Positions 12,360-32,943 of a stretch of DNA of 64,000 bases are shown here, in pieces. Source of the DNA: Trebouxia sp. TZW2008 (Eukaryota; Chlorophyta; Trebouxiophyceae; Trebouxiales; Trebouxiaceae); NCBI GenBank assembly GCA_002118135.1, contig BDIU01000145.1:31092-95091 (forward strand), given 5' to 3'. The first letter of the stretch is position 1. Every line of letters begins with the position of its first letter. Under the pieces are notes generated by a model. The model searched no databases. It worked only from the letters and a program-made list of their open reading frames with translations, and had not been told where the DNA came from. The translations under genes were made by a program, and so were the position numbers.

Positions 12360-12730
12360 TGTCCAATCTTTAGTTGTCACTGCTGAGTGTGACGTGCTCA
12401 GCTGACTGTCCTTCAGCAGCAGCAACAGCATGGGTTGAAGTCAGTGCAAAGATTCGACTTCCCTCATAAGCTGATCAGTTCAGTGCAATCGTCAAACACT
12501 GACAAGAATCTGGCACAACTGCTGACAAGACCTGTAAGATGCACGGCCAAGATGGGCAGCTTGAAGTGTGGTGTTTTGTGCTGACAGCTAGGAAAGTTTC
12601 TGACACTGCATGATGAGCAGCTGTGCTATTACGTGTTCATCTTCTTCAGTCATTGGGGGCATGTTGAGAGGAAGCAAGCTTCAACGCAGAAATGCGCCGT
12701 TGCCTCAACACGAAAACATTACCGCAATGA
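12360..12730. other. Intergenic, ASA to SEN54
   Basis: Short gap between two genes on the same strand. It should hold the ASA 3' end and the SEN54 promoter. I see no gene or distinct motif in it. Confidence 0.5.
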
Positions 12731-15700
12731 ATGTTTATCTGCATGTCCAGCTCCATCTTCAGAAGGGGCGGACAGAAAGCAGAGGCGCATGGCGCACCAA
12801 GCGAGCAGCAGATCAGCAGCGAGGAGCTGGATGCGAAGCTTGCTGCGTTGCAGAAGGGCTGGTCGGCACCGCTCACATCGTACTTCATCAAGCGCCAGCA
12901 AATACTACATCAGACCTTCGGACCGAACGATCTAATCTTGTGCTGCATGCAGCTCGACCCAATCTTGGGCTATGTGGCAGGCCGACGACGCCTCAGTGGA
13001 GGTCAAGCTTGAGAGGGGCAGCAAGCTGCAGCGCATGGGTATGAGCTGCTTCTCAGTCTTGCCGCTGCGGAATTTCAGCACCAAATGACGTCCCTTTCAA
13101 AAGGGCATGGTGTTGCAAACACGGTATGCATGCAACCAGGCACTGAAGCCTTGCACACTTACTTTACAGGATACAGGCGATGCAAAAAGCTTTGGCTGCA
13201 TATAGAGGAAGCTGTGTAAGACGCACTCTGGCTGTCTCTGCTGAGAGGACTGCTTGCATAGCACTCTTGTGTGTAATAGGCGGTGTCTGCAGGTATTTGA
13301 TTAGCAGAGGCAACCTTGTGCTGTCAGCACTTGGTGCAGCAGGCCAGCACCAATTGCTGTCCTTACATGAGGCAACAGCAATCATGGTGTGCCTCCTAGT
13401 CCTGTACAGTACATTGCTGCGCTGCAGTCAATAATGTTATGCGTTTGTGCACAGGTCTTCCCCATGATGGCTGTCTGCAGGTGTCTGCTGGAGTCAGTGT
13501 TGCACAGTATCAGGTGTATTGCCATCTGATGCAGGCAGGCTACATTGTCACAAGGTGCAAAAGCCATCTCTTTGCATGATGTATTGGCAAAGACATGTAC
13601 TCTGTGGCTTGCTGTACGATAATTCAGCAAGGACACGTGCTTTGTCACTGGCTGCATCATCATCATATACTTGCTTGGCAAAGTCATGTGCTGTTCCGCT
13701 TGCTGCGTTATCACAGTGTACCGACTCGGCCAAGACATGTGCATTGTCATTTGCTGCGGCACTACTGTTTGATAGTTCGGCAAAGATGTGTGCTTGATCA
13801 CTTGCTGCATCATTACAACAGCTTGCCAAAGACAAGCGCTTTTTCATTTGTTGCAGCACTCTGGTTTGAAAGTTTAGCAAAGACATGTGCCCTGTCACTT
13901 GCTGTGGCGTTGTTGTGTGATGACTCAGCAAAGACATATTCTTCACTTGCTGCATCTTGGAACCATCAAATCAAAGCCCTTGTGCTGCCCAGACATCCAG
14001 CTGTATGGGTACTTGATGATGCACAAGACCCCCAGCAGGTGTGGGCTAGAGCTAGCACCAGCAGCAGCATTAGTTGGCAGCAACAGGCTCCAGAGCAACC
14101 TCAGCACCTTGTTATGGTGCCCACTGATGCTGTTGAAGCGCAGCCTCAGGTAGCTAGCAGAAGTTGCACCACATTTGTGCATGCATTGCTGGCCCCCAGT
14201 GACAAAACAAAACGAGCATGTTGCATGCACACTGGCCGGTGTTCAGGCCCCTGTATGCAGGGTAGCTTATGCCGTCTTGTTGGTCTGTATGTTGTTAATG
14301 CTCGGTCCCCTTGAGTGAAGCAAATAGCATCTTGTTACGGATTACTGTTATCTTGTCACTGCTCGACTGTCTCACGTCACAGACGCTGCAGGGTCATTGC
14401 CAGAACATAGCTGAGGAAAGCATCCCTGAGCCCCCAGTCAAGAGGTTGAAGCTGTCAACAGCTACCACACAGATGACAGAGGCTGTTACTGAGGCGAGAG
14501 AGGCAGCAGCTATGGCGACAGTCAAAGCTGCTGATGTTACAAAGTCCCATAATGCTGTTACAGAGGCAGCAGCTATGGCAATGGTCACAGCTGCTGATGT
14601 TACAGAGTCTATTAATGATGATACAGAGGCAGCTGCTAAAGTGTTAGAGGCACCTGATCAATGGACAAAGGCCCTCACGAAAGTGACAGAGACAGCTAGT
14701 AAGGTGACAGTGGCAGCTGTTGTGGAGACAGAAGGCGCTGGTGAAGTGACAGATGTCAGAACAAGCAGAGCTTGGTGGCCATCGGCTTGGGAAATCAGCA
14801 TTTTGAACGATGCACTGTTAACGGACACACCAAGCAGTCTGCCAAGGTGATATTGAGTCTTCTGCCACGAGCACAAATGTTTGTGCACTTCTGTACATCT
14901 GTAGCATGCTGTAGAGCAGCACATGTACGACTGCCAAGCTGCTCACTGTTGCCTGCAAAACAAGGTTCAGGCAGTATTTCCTATGCTGAAAGTTTGCTGT
15001 GCTTGGGAACTCCTTACTCAAGAGTCACACTTCGTGATCAATCCCTGTCTTTGTCATTCCCGAATAGATTGACATTTGCTGGCCTGCTGCGCACGAAAGC
15101 TGCTTTTGTGATGTTCGATGCTTGAATAGTCGCTGAATGTCGGTGCCTTGACAGATTTGAGATCCACAATCCCAAAGAGGCAAGAGAACAGGGCACATAC
15201 TCAGCGTTGCAGCCCTTTCCTACCATACTACAGACTGCTAGTCAGACTCCAATCCCAGACACCTTGCAGCTGGTAAGGAGCGACAACAAGCTGCCGGCCT
15301 GTATGTCACATCAGTGCGTCAGCTCCTGGTTACTAAATTCAATGCCTGGCACACCTGACCAACGTCCTCTGTTGCTGACACATCTTCAAGGGCACATTTG
15401 GTTTTGTTGTTCAACAGCAGGACTTGGCACTCGCCTGCAGTGCATTACACCACATGCCCAGCATGGACCGCATACAATTTTGCTGAAGAAAGTGTTTAGC
15501 ATGCTGTGTTGTTCTCTGCAAGTATGCTATGTTTGAGGTTACTGCTGCATGGCTGCAGGTCTATGACGTCTTGAAGCCCAACAAGAATTTCAGCAAAGCC
15601 AAAGCTGACGCTCCTAGGATCACAGTCTGCCTGGCATCTGGTAGCATGTTGCCATATTGCAGCCAAATACAGCAGCTGCAACAGATCGCAGCTCCTTTGT

Positions 15701-15765
15701 CATTGTATTTTGCGAGAGTGTCTGGCGGAGAAGTGTCCTTTCACAGCCTATCAGTGCAGGCGTAA
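12731..15765 (+). CDS. SEN54: tRNA-splicing endonuclease subunit SEN54
   Basis: Structural partner of the catalytic SEN2 subunit in the heterotetramer that cuts introns from pre-tRNA. Exons joined in phase: 12731-12879, 12953-13038, 13170-13215, 13293-13386, 13481-13554, 13993-14149, 14392-14846, 15155-15272, 15559-15765; about 461 residues. Recognition rests on the conserved N-terminal block: LERGSKLQRMG, then KKLWLHIEEAVYLISRGNL, then SVAQYQVYCHLMQAGYIVTR. The C-terminal block is VYDVLKPNKNFSKAKADAP followed by SGGEVSFHSLSVQA, the end of the protein. The middle exon is low complexity: a basic, nuclear-signal-like PVKRLKL, then two ~24-residue repeats of the TEAAAMA..AADVT type. The exon 1 / exon 2 junction is the least certain. 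The intron before 13993 holds a 51-base minisatellite. It converges with the gene ending at 16315. Confidence 0.82.
13587..13975. repeat. 51-base minisatellite in SEN54 intron
   Basis: Eight degenerate copies of a unit containing GCAAAGACATGTGC...TCACTTGCTGC. Unit starts fall near 13587, 13627, 13678, 13729, 13780, 13825, 13877 and 13927, so the period is 51 bases apart from small indels. The array lies wholly between exons ending at 13554 and starting at 13993. Because 51 is a multiple of three, long spurious ORFs appear on both strands; I do not treat these as genes. Confidence 0.85.
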
Positions 15766-16314
15766 AGGCATCATTGTTTTGCTGTGACATGCCCTCAAGC
15801 TGTGTCATCCAATCAGTTGTTGCTGTAACACAATGGTGCTGCTCACGGTACATTGCCATAGCAATTATCTTGTGACAATGAGCATCAAGAAAGGACGATG
15901 TGATTTCTGGAATTGCATCTGATATTGACTACAAAGCTAATGCTGCTCAGGATGCATTGAGATTTTTGGCGCCACGAGGTGCTATGTAATTATAACAACA
16001 TTCACAGCACATCTGCTCCCGCATTCTTAGGCAAGTCGGATTGATGGTCTCATTTGCACAGCTCACTACACAATTAGCTGATGCTGGCTCGATCCAAAGA
16101 CATGTCCTTACACAAGAGAAGCAACGGTTACCAACAGCAAGCACAAATGCTTAATACAGCATTGCATCCTCAAGAACATGTTTCTATCGAGAAGTATCAC
16201 AAGCCAGACTTCAGACATCCCGCCAAGCTCTAGTACATATAGGCAGAGTGTAAAGTTTTCTCCAGTGTTTTTGTTCATCATCACACAGGACAACTCTGGG
16301 CACTATCAGGACAG
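15766..16314. other. Convergent 3' intergenic region
   Basis: Lies between the stop codons of SEN54 (+) and the gene ending at 16315 (-). I see no gene. Both 3' untranslated regions should lie here. Confidence 0.5.
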
Positions 16315-18725
16315 TCACAAACGGCTAGGAATCGGCTCCTGATACCCTGTGAGCTTGCGTATCCACCCACCAGGCCACCTTGCATTCCTTGGCTCAGGCT
16401 TGGGAAAGCGGCTGAAAGCCTCGGGATCAGTGTCCCAGTCAGGTTTGCAAACCTCAGACAAGCTGGTGCTGCCAGTCAGCAAAGCACCAAGAGTGTTTGG
16501 TTTGACAGCTGTGGAGAAACCAGCGTCACATGGCTGCATGAGGGCTGTGAACTGATTGTTCAGGGGCTTGGGGTGGCAAGGAGAGCCACTGCTGACATAC
16601 TGCAAGAGTGAGCACAGCATGTTCGTTTTCACCACTGTGGTCAGGCCATTCTCACCCAGCTGCACTACAGCTGGTGTCTGCTCATATGGCTGCATGGGTA
16701 CCACCAAATCTGTGGTGGCCATCTGCAGCAGGCTCAGTGACTGCTGAATTGCTGCACTGGCAATGGGGGTGTGCAGCGTCTCAGAGGCTGGCTGCAAGGG
16801 CAATGAGGTGGCGTGAGTGAGGTTTGAGCTGGAAACGGCATGCTGCACTGGTGATATGGTCTCCCCTGCGAGTACAGGCTGGATAGCACTCTTGATCAGC
16901 TGCCCCAGAGGAGCTGCATTGCTGTCAGAGCTGTGGAACAGCAATCCTGTTGCAACAGCTGCCTTTGATGCCTGTCCCGCAAACACCTTTTTCTGCAGCA
17001 AGTCAAGACTGCCATCAGTGCAGTGCATGCCCTGCAGATGCAATGGAGTACGCACTCATTGCATTTCACCACAGCAGTCTGCCAAAAGGGTTGCAAGCAT
17101 CAGATATACAAAGCTGTTGGGCCAACACAGCTGGCGGCAAGTGGTCTTGCATGAGGCACATGCATACCTTGCAGAACACATGTAATTAGCTTGTGAATGT
17201 GCATGACAGCGACACACATATGCAAAGACAGCATGTTGTTGAAGGACTATCAGGTCACAAGCATATACCTGCAACAGCCTGTATAGCAGCAACAAACGGC
17301 CCATCTTGATGAGTTTGCGCTGTGCACCAGCCTGCAAAGTAAATCAATGATGGTCATATCAGGACAGATTGTGGTCCATACACTAGCACTTCGGCACTCA
17401 CCAGCGCAGCACTGGCTGTGTTGAGTTTGACTCGCGTGGAAGTCAGAAAGCCGTTGACTTCTGCATAGGCAGTGTGCAGCACCTCCTGCACGGACACATC
17501 AACACACATGTCAAACTGAAGCTGCCACAAGGTGTGTACCTTAGAAGCCCCGGTTGCAAGCATCACAACATTGTGTGCTACATGGTAGGCAACCTACCAA
17601 GCGATCTGCTGTCTCCTGTAGCTGCAGATCCTTGGCAGCAAGCTGCGATTGCAGCTGAGACAAGCCATTGCGTGGGTCAATACCATCTGCAATGGGCAAG
17701 TGACCCTGCAAGTGTCAACAGACAGAAGCAATATTAGTACCTTTGCACAGACAGTGTACAGAGAAATATGCTTCTGAAGCTTGGGTCCAAATAAAACTTA
17801 CCACAGGTGTCCCATTCTGTACTGCAGCGTACATTGCTGCAACAAGGCCCTCGAGCTCCACAATGCGTGCCTGCTCCAGCAGACCAGATCTGATGCTCAT
17901 TCAATTAGATAGCAGTGAACCTTTAAGCACAGCAAACACGCAGGCTTTGCTGTACAGCGCAGATGCAGCTCAGTCTACAGTATAAAACAGATGCAGCAGC
18001 ACCAGCAGCAGCAACTGTAACTTCTGTACTCTGTTGTGCAGCATATGCATCAGCTCAGGTGTGAGTGGTGTCACAGATACTCTCAAGCCCAAGTGACCTT
18101 TGAGTCTCAAACACGCAGGTTTTGCTTATGGTGCAAGGCAACAAGGGATGTGTACCCTGGAGGATTTGCGTCTAGGATTGCTTACCGTCTGGTGTGCGGT
18201 TTGGCAATGCAATACCCTTGCAGTTGCTCTGCTGGCTTGCAGCTGCGCAGCCTGCCTTTGTTGGAGGTGTTGTTCAGGCGTGGTCTGCAGCATCAATAGC
18301 AACACTTCTCTCAGACGAGGAAGGAGTAAACAGCCTTATGCAACGTTGGCCGGCGGTGCCGGTATGCAAGGCGGTTCTAGGTTCATATTTGGCAACATCA
18401 CAAGCCTTTGCTAGCAAGAGTGCCAAAAGTCTCATCAACCGGAGCCTGTTGTCGGTTGTGTATGACAGCCAAGGATTCATCCTACACACAGTGAACTTGC
18501 GACACTGACCTGCATGCATTGCAGGAATCTGAGGTCCTTAATCAGCTGCACTAATGAGGTTGTCTGGCCCACCAGCGCCCATCGACAGCAGTCTCCCAGA
18601 TGTTGAGTGCTATTCGTGGGGAAAATGGAGCTCGCCGAAATCTGAAGCACAAGCAAGCTAGCAAACGCTGTGCCAGTGTTGGCAAAGACCCGACGCTCGA
18701 CAACCGAGCCAACCGCGCTGGGCAT
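16315..18725 (-). CDS. Unidentified protein with coiled-coil-like segments
   Basis: I do not recognise the family. Exons supported by splice sites and phase: 18725-18510 (72 codons from ATG to a GTCAGT donor), a likely exon from 18481 (reads DESLAVIHNRQQAPVDETFG), then about 17900-17802, 17705-17598 (36 codons), 17485-17402 (28), 17331-17269 (21) and the last exon 17031-16315. The join between ~18400 and ~17900 is unresolved. Middle exons are helical and Gln/Leu-rich (LSQLQSQLAAKDLQLQETAD; KLIKMGRLLLLYRLLQ), as in coiled coils. The last exon is Ser/Ala/Gln-rich and ends with a Trp-containing tail (NARWPGGWIRKLTGYQEPIP) that could be a conserved motif. It is divergent from the first LRR receptor gene. 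Confidence 0.5.
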
Positions 18726-19068
18726 CTGAACAGCAATTGTCGATTGTAGTCTCTAAATATACATTAAAAATTTTTAGTTATGTATACATTGTACCACTCT
18801 TCTTCCGCTTCATTGGAGCTTCTCGCGGAAGCTCATCAACCCTTTTTGCAGGTGCATCATCAACTACCCGTCTGTAAATTTTCGCTGGGCACTGTCGTCG
18901 CAAAGCGGGCCAATGCTGAGGCAGCTTGCACGCATTCAGCTGCGCCAGTGACGTGACAGCGTGATTGACCTGCTCGCTTTGGGAAGTGCGCTGCCGTTGA
19001 TCAGCACATTCGTCTGGGGGGTTTGAGTACCGTTGCAGGCAGTTGCAATCATATGCAGGCGATACGCG
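18726..19068. promoter_or_regulatory. Shared divergent promoter region
   Basis: 343 bases between start codons of the coiled-coil-like gene (-) and LRR receptor kinase 1 (+). An A/T-rich stretch near 18753-18790 (ATATACATTAAAAATTTTTA) is the only clear compositional landmark and could serve as a TATA-like core for one or both genes. The role is inferred from arrangement. Confidence 0.4.
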
Positions 19069-23096
<4,028 letters not shown>

Positions 23097-24479
23097 GTCA
23101 GAGCCCAGTGACATCGTAATGCAGGCTGCCCTCACAGAGCCAGTGGTCCAGCTACATGAGGAGACCTGATCATGGTAAGATCATGATCGCAACTGTCACA
23201 AGTATTGGCTCTGGGGTTCACAGGAAGAAATACAAAGACTTTGCACTGGCTGTATGAACACAAAGTAAGAATGCTTAGCAAAGGTGCCTGTGACGCAAAA
23301 TTATGTCATCCATTGGCAACCTTTTGACCTTGATATGCTCAGCTTCAAGAAGTCAATATGCATTCAGACAGTGACTTTCATCACAGCAGCACATCCAATG
23401 AAACACTGACAGCAGCATGTCCAATGAAACACTGTCAAGCAATCATTCCCGCAATGCGCTTCAGGGCTGGGGAAGGTGAACAAGCTGTAAGAGCGACATG
23501 TGAGGATTTGCTGGCCCCTCCAGTTGCAAGACAATGTGCACACATCTTGTGTGTGGAGTACGGCCTGACATGCGCGAAAGGCTGCTCACGGTTGCTTGCC
23601 AAACCATAAGCTAGAGAATAAGGGAATGCAGAACTGGAAGTCTTAGTGGAGTCATACTATCAGTCCTGTGACAGCACTGCTAGTACTGTCCGAGAGCAGC
23701 TGCTGCTTGGTCTAAATGGTGACCATGTAGTGCAAATGTTTCAGGAGGCTCAGAACCTGTTGTGATCTGTTCTGTTCTGAAGGAGCTTGTCCATTCTGGC
23801 CTGTGCATCTGAGTGATATTGCGAAGTCAACATGGCTTCATGCATACAATTGGCCATGTTGTGGCAAAGTATTGCCATCCCTGAAACGTTGCTGATAGGT
23901 GTAGCTTTGAGATCGAAGTATTGCTCACATCCTAGTACGCTTGGGAATTCATTTCAGCAAAGGAGCAGTGGCAATTTGTCTTGGTTTGGACAATGCATAC
24001 AATGCTTGTTACAGTACATTTGATTTGCACAGCCTTCAGCTTGATTGGGACACTGACTCAGCAGGAAGCTCAGACGTGCGTATACAGTACTGTACTGCCG
24101 ATCTTGCGCTGTGCCTCACGCTGATGTTTGCATCAAAATGTGCCTGCAAGGACCGTATTGCCGCCAGATCTGGTGCAACGACCTTGCAGTGACGGTTCGT
24201 AATATAATCGTCATGCCGTAAAGCGCGAAGAGATATATACGAGAACCGCGAGCAAAAAGCTTTGCTCGTATGTGTCTGCCTGTCGCCAATCGGCCGCCAG
24301 GGCGCCGCATCTCTGGCATCAAGCTGCTGCTTCGCATGACTGCGGGAGAGATCGCCAGAAAGTGGCGTTAAATCTGGCCTGTAGACGGGATCTGGTCGAG
24401 CTGTTCAAAAATAGCGCCCCGTGCAATAAGCCGGGGCCGCATACCTTGTACAAGTGGCTCAAACCAAAAGCCATTGGCC
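23097..24479. other. Intergenic, LRR kinase 1 to LRR receptor 2
   Basis: 1.4 kb without a supported gene. Around 23386-23440 a ~32-base unit containing CCAATGAAACACTG occurs twice in tandem. Short ORFs look like chance. The last few hundred bases should hold the promoter of the next gene. Confidence 0.5.
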
Positions 24480-26423
24480 ATGTTGCGTCAGCTCTACGTG
24501 TTACCCGCCGCTTTGCTGCTATTTTGCAGCTTCTCGTCAGCATACACGCCCAACGAGCAGGCTCTGCTGCAGTTCGCAGCAACACTGACCAATTTCGACG
24601 TAAGTTCATGCAATGTCTGCCTGCCAGAATTGACGCTAAACGCCTCTTGTATCATTTGCGTCCTACAGTTTGTATCTTCCATGTAAAACCGTGCACAAGT
24701 TTCAGGTGGGCTGACTTGTAGTTCTTGCCTTACAGGATGTGTATCTGCGCAACAACTGGACAGGCTGGGGCAAAGACAACAGCACACTGTGTCCCTCAGT
24801 CCAGACAGATGTTGTTGATTCCTTGCTGTGCCAACCTGACTACCCTGGCAGCATAAATGCCAGTAGTCAGTCATGGACGGGCGTTGTCTGTACACCAAAT
24901 GACACTGTGCTTTGCCTCAATTTACCTTCTTGGAACCTGGCTGGCAGCACTTCTGCGTTGGAGGCTTTGGTCCCTTTGCAGGACTTGCAAGTCTTGAACC
25001 TAGCAAACAACAGCCTGCAAGGTACAGTAGACATCTCTGATGCCAGTCATGTCTTTGACCAGGCATCAGGTGTAAACAGTCTTGGTGCTGCAGGTTCTTT
25101 GCCAGCATCCTTACCATCTCAACTCCTAGACGCATCAGCTACAGGAGCGGTATCTCTGGGCTTTTTGTACTTGTCCAACAACAGCATCAGCGGTACCATA
25201 CCTGCATTGTGGGGCGACAGCGATCAAGGCTGGCAGCAGGCACTGCAAGGTCTCTATCTTGATCAGAATGAGCTGACAGGGCAGCTGCCAACAAGCTGGT
25301 CAGACACCAACAATTCCTTTCCAAATCTAGGCCGCGTCGACTTCTTCCTGAATCAGCTTAGCGGCCCTCTGACCTGGAATGCTGCAAACATGCCGGGCTT
25401 GGGAAATCTTGTCTTGTTGCCAGGCAAGTTGCTCATGCTCCGGTCGAACATTCTATTTGCATAGCACTGCTACTGCTAGTCTCATTTCATCTTGCTGCGC
25501 ATCCCTGTCTTGCCGTTAAGTCATGCAGGCTGTGCACATGTTTGAGCATGTGCAGGCAAGAAATGGCAAACAATGCAAGACTGTTATGGTGCAGGCAATG
25601 AAATGTGCGGCTCAGTTCCTCAAGGGTTTGAAGGGATTGTGCGCAGCTACAGCACCATGATAGATGGCACTCAAATTCTGCCAAATGTGACACAGCTTGG
25701 CAGAGCATGCCCCAACAAGCGGTCCCTGTCGCACGGTGCAATAGCAGGTATGTAGTTTCCTCTTGATGTCAGCCCTTTCACTCTGTTGCATGAGTTGCAA
25801 AATGTTAGGGCAATGCCACTCCTACAGCATTGTTTGAGTGCAGCTTTGGCATCTTGGCAATGCCATACCATGGGCATGGGCTGTGGCTTCTACCTTCACT
25901 ATGCATTCCCGCTACTAAGAGCAAGTTGCATTGTCACATATGATCACTTTGCAACATGCTGGTGTAACAAATTCTCAACAACAGATCATTGCACACACTT
26001 GCAATACAGCTTCAGCATACTGCAAAGACATGACAGTGCACACCATTGATACGAGTATGCATGGCATAGCCATTCTTCAATGGCAGGTGCACCATCTATA
26101 CCTTACGCCATGCAGGCGGAGTAATAGCAGCTGTGGCAGCTGCTGTCATGGCTGCTTTCTTATGCTACCTCTGTTTCCGTCAAGTTGTGTTTGGGTCCAG
26201 CAACAGCAAGCCTGCTGCAGCAAAGCCAGGGTGGCTGTGGTCTTTGAGGGCAAAGCGTCAGCAGCATTTGCATGAGGTCCAGCAGCCTGCTTTCACAGCG
26301 AGCAAGTTGGAGTCTCTTCCCAGCTCTTCCAGCGATATCAACTTACTGAGCAACCAGGCTCGTAGTCATGTGCAAGGTGCAGCGGACTTGACAGCAGGGC
26401 AGCTGACCACCAGCGCTGTATAA
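24480..26423 (+). CDS. LRR receptor-like protein without kinase
   Basis: Paralogue of the flanking LRR receptor kinases that keeps the outer region and membrane segment but ends in a short tail. Exons: 24480-24599, 24736-25021, 25094-25423, 25595-25747, 26116-26423; 398 residues. Signal peptide MLRQLYVLPAALLLFCSFSSA, cap SWTGVVCTPNDT, LRRs such as LANNSLQG, LSNNSISGTIPALWG and DQNELTGQLP, then membrane segment GGVIAAVAAAVMAAFLCYL and a ~75-residue Ser/Ala/Gln-rich tail with a clean stop. The 72-base intron at 25022-25093 is a multiple of three with no stop, so retaining it would insert 24 residues. The intron after 25423 starts with GC (AG|GCAAGT). The start is the ATG at 24480; an upstream TTG was rejected. 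It could act as a receptor-like protein partnering with the kinase-bearing paralogues; that is inference. Confidence 0.87.
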
Positions 26424-27699
26424 GGCTGCAGGCTTCTGTCATACAGAGGTTTTGTGCTCAGCTGGCACCAAGCCCCTGCATGGCAGCCACTGCAATGGTT
26501 CTCTGGACACATGTGCACCTGCGAAAAGGTCGGCAGAGAATATGATATTGCTCGTTCTCAATCTTGTATTGGCCCATCACTAGATGCAGGTCTTTGCACT
26601 TTAGCGTAGCGCAATTGAAAATGCACATGAGGCTTCCAACTGTCGGCTGCATGCCTGGACTGCGTCTAGTGTCAAGCCTCCCCTTACGACGCTACCTAGA
26701 CGTTTTTTTCTTTCTCTTTTCTTTCTCTCCCCCTTTCTTTTCTCCACATCGTGCTGCTGCTATGCGTATTTGCTGGATGTTTGTCATCAAAGGCTTGGAT
26801 GGGTTGCCGTTAGGAGGTGTTCCATGTGTCTGCACACCTGTGCCTAGAATCATTCATATTGCAAGCAATTTTGCTTGGGTTTGATGTCACCAAGCAATAA
26901 TGCAGGCAGAATGATATGTGCTTCAGCTGTACATGTGTACCCAGTGTTGAGACGCATCAAAATCAGTGCACACTTGCCCATCAGACATTGTCTTGGAACT
27001 TACTTAGCACCTTTTAAAGCCATCTTTGCAGTTGGGCGTAGGACAGGTTGTTCTGCAAATCTTTGAGAAGGGTGCTTGTGCACTCAACTGTGCAAACTGC
27101 TTGAGCAGAGTTCATTGCCTGTCGCTTTCATCCAGTGTTACTTGTGGCTCGTGACAATTTTCAGTTGTTGCAAACATAATGTTCTCTTGTAATTCTCTCT
27201 TGTGTCATTGATGTTGACTCGCCAGTCTACTTGACAATCTCGATACATTAAAAAGCATTCTCACCAAGACATTGTGTGTCTTTGCATCGTCAAATTCCAA
27301 GTTTGGCAAGACCAAAACGGCTATGACCCTTGTGACTGGCATTCTAACAGCGTCTACGTGCAAGGGGCTCTTGATTATATTCTTATGTCGTTGGCATCTA
27401 AACGTACAATCAGTCAGCGGTCCGTTGACTCATACCTACAACTCGTGCCGAGCGTCAAGGTCGCGAGCGCTCGAGCGCATGCGTTGAAGATTGGTGCACA
27501 ATCGCAGCTTGTTCAGGTCCCCACGACCTGCAGTCGGTACAGTCGTGCCCTCGCCTGCTGACGCCGCTTTGGGTCACAGCGGGAGGATTAACAGTTGGGT
27601 TGTACGGCACGGGGTCACAGTGGACACAGTTGAAACGTTTCCGCGCACCATTGGAACCAATGATGCGTCAACGTCTGCACACCGGCAGGTGACGGCTAT
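26424..27699. other. Intergenic, LRR receptor 2 to LRR kinase 3
   Basis: 1.3 kb with no supported gene. Around 26700-26748 there is a nearly pure pyrimidine tract on the plus strand (T-rich, then CTTT/CCCC runs). I looked for leftover kinase exons of the kinase-less receptor and found no VAIK, HLD or WMAPE-like reading. Confidence 0.55.
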
Positions 27700-32205
<4,506 letters not shown>

Positions 32206-32940
32206 TTTTGGGTCATACACTGAGGACAGAGCAGGCACAAACTTTGCAATATACAGCCTGCAACACTGTAAATTGCAGCTTGGCATGCTGTGCAATTCAT
32301 CCCCCCTGTGTTTTACTTGTGTTCGACCGCAGCAGTTCCAAGGAAGCATCATGAGTGAGCACGATGAGGTACATGCACAGCACTGAATTAGTTGAACTTA
32401 GTGAGGTTTGCCCGGCAGTATTGAAGCTCAAGTTTTGCGGACGTGTACGATAACCACCTACCAGTTGTAACGTTGACGCCCTAAGAGGAACGGGTGGTGT
32501 CTTGACAAAATTGTCTTAGCCTTCAGAAGTGTGCTTGAATGACTGCGCAGCTGCAGTACTGTGAGGATTCCCGCAGTCTGATAACTTATGGGTTGACCTG
32601 ACGTCCTCAAGCACGCCTGATTCGTGAGATGTAATCACTGTGAAACAATTGCATTCGATTGCACATGTGCTGCAATTGCCAGCGAGCTAGTGCCGCAAAC
32701 CCTGGCTCATCCTCGCGTGCCTGCCTCCCAAAACACCAAGACCTCCGCCAATGTGCTGCAACAATGCAATGCAGTGAATTGTATTATACTGCTTATAAAA
32801 TGCTCTCAGACAGCAGCAGGCTTCATTTTTTCTAGGCTGTCACATGTTGCTGCCTGCACTGAAAGACCACTGACGCACAGCTTTTATCACTGTTTGTGAT
32901 CTTAATGAGGTCTGTGCGCCTGCAAGTCAGCTGAAGAGGC
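32206..32940. other. Intergenic after the LRR cluster
   Basis: No gene could be supported. It should contain the LRR kinase 2 3' end and the upstream region of whatever lies at 32.9-35.6 kb. Confidence 0.45.
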
Positions 32941-32943
32941 GCG

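Noticed and set aside
13382..13955. Minus-strand ORFs of 135-143 residues in the minisatellite
   Set aside because: They are products of a 51-base repeat whose length is a multiple of three, located in a SEN54 intron.
13595..14314. 239-residue plus-strand ORF
   Set aside because: The first half is the minisatellite and only 13993-14149 is a real exon; splice phases require that trimming.
26424..27699. Remnant kinase exons after the kinase-less LRR receptor
   Set aside because: No VAIK, HxDxKxxN or WMAPE-like reading was found on the plus strand.
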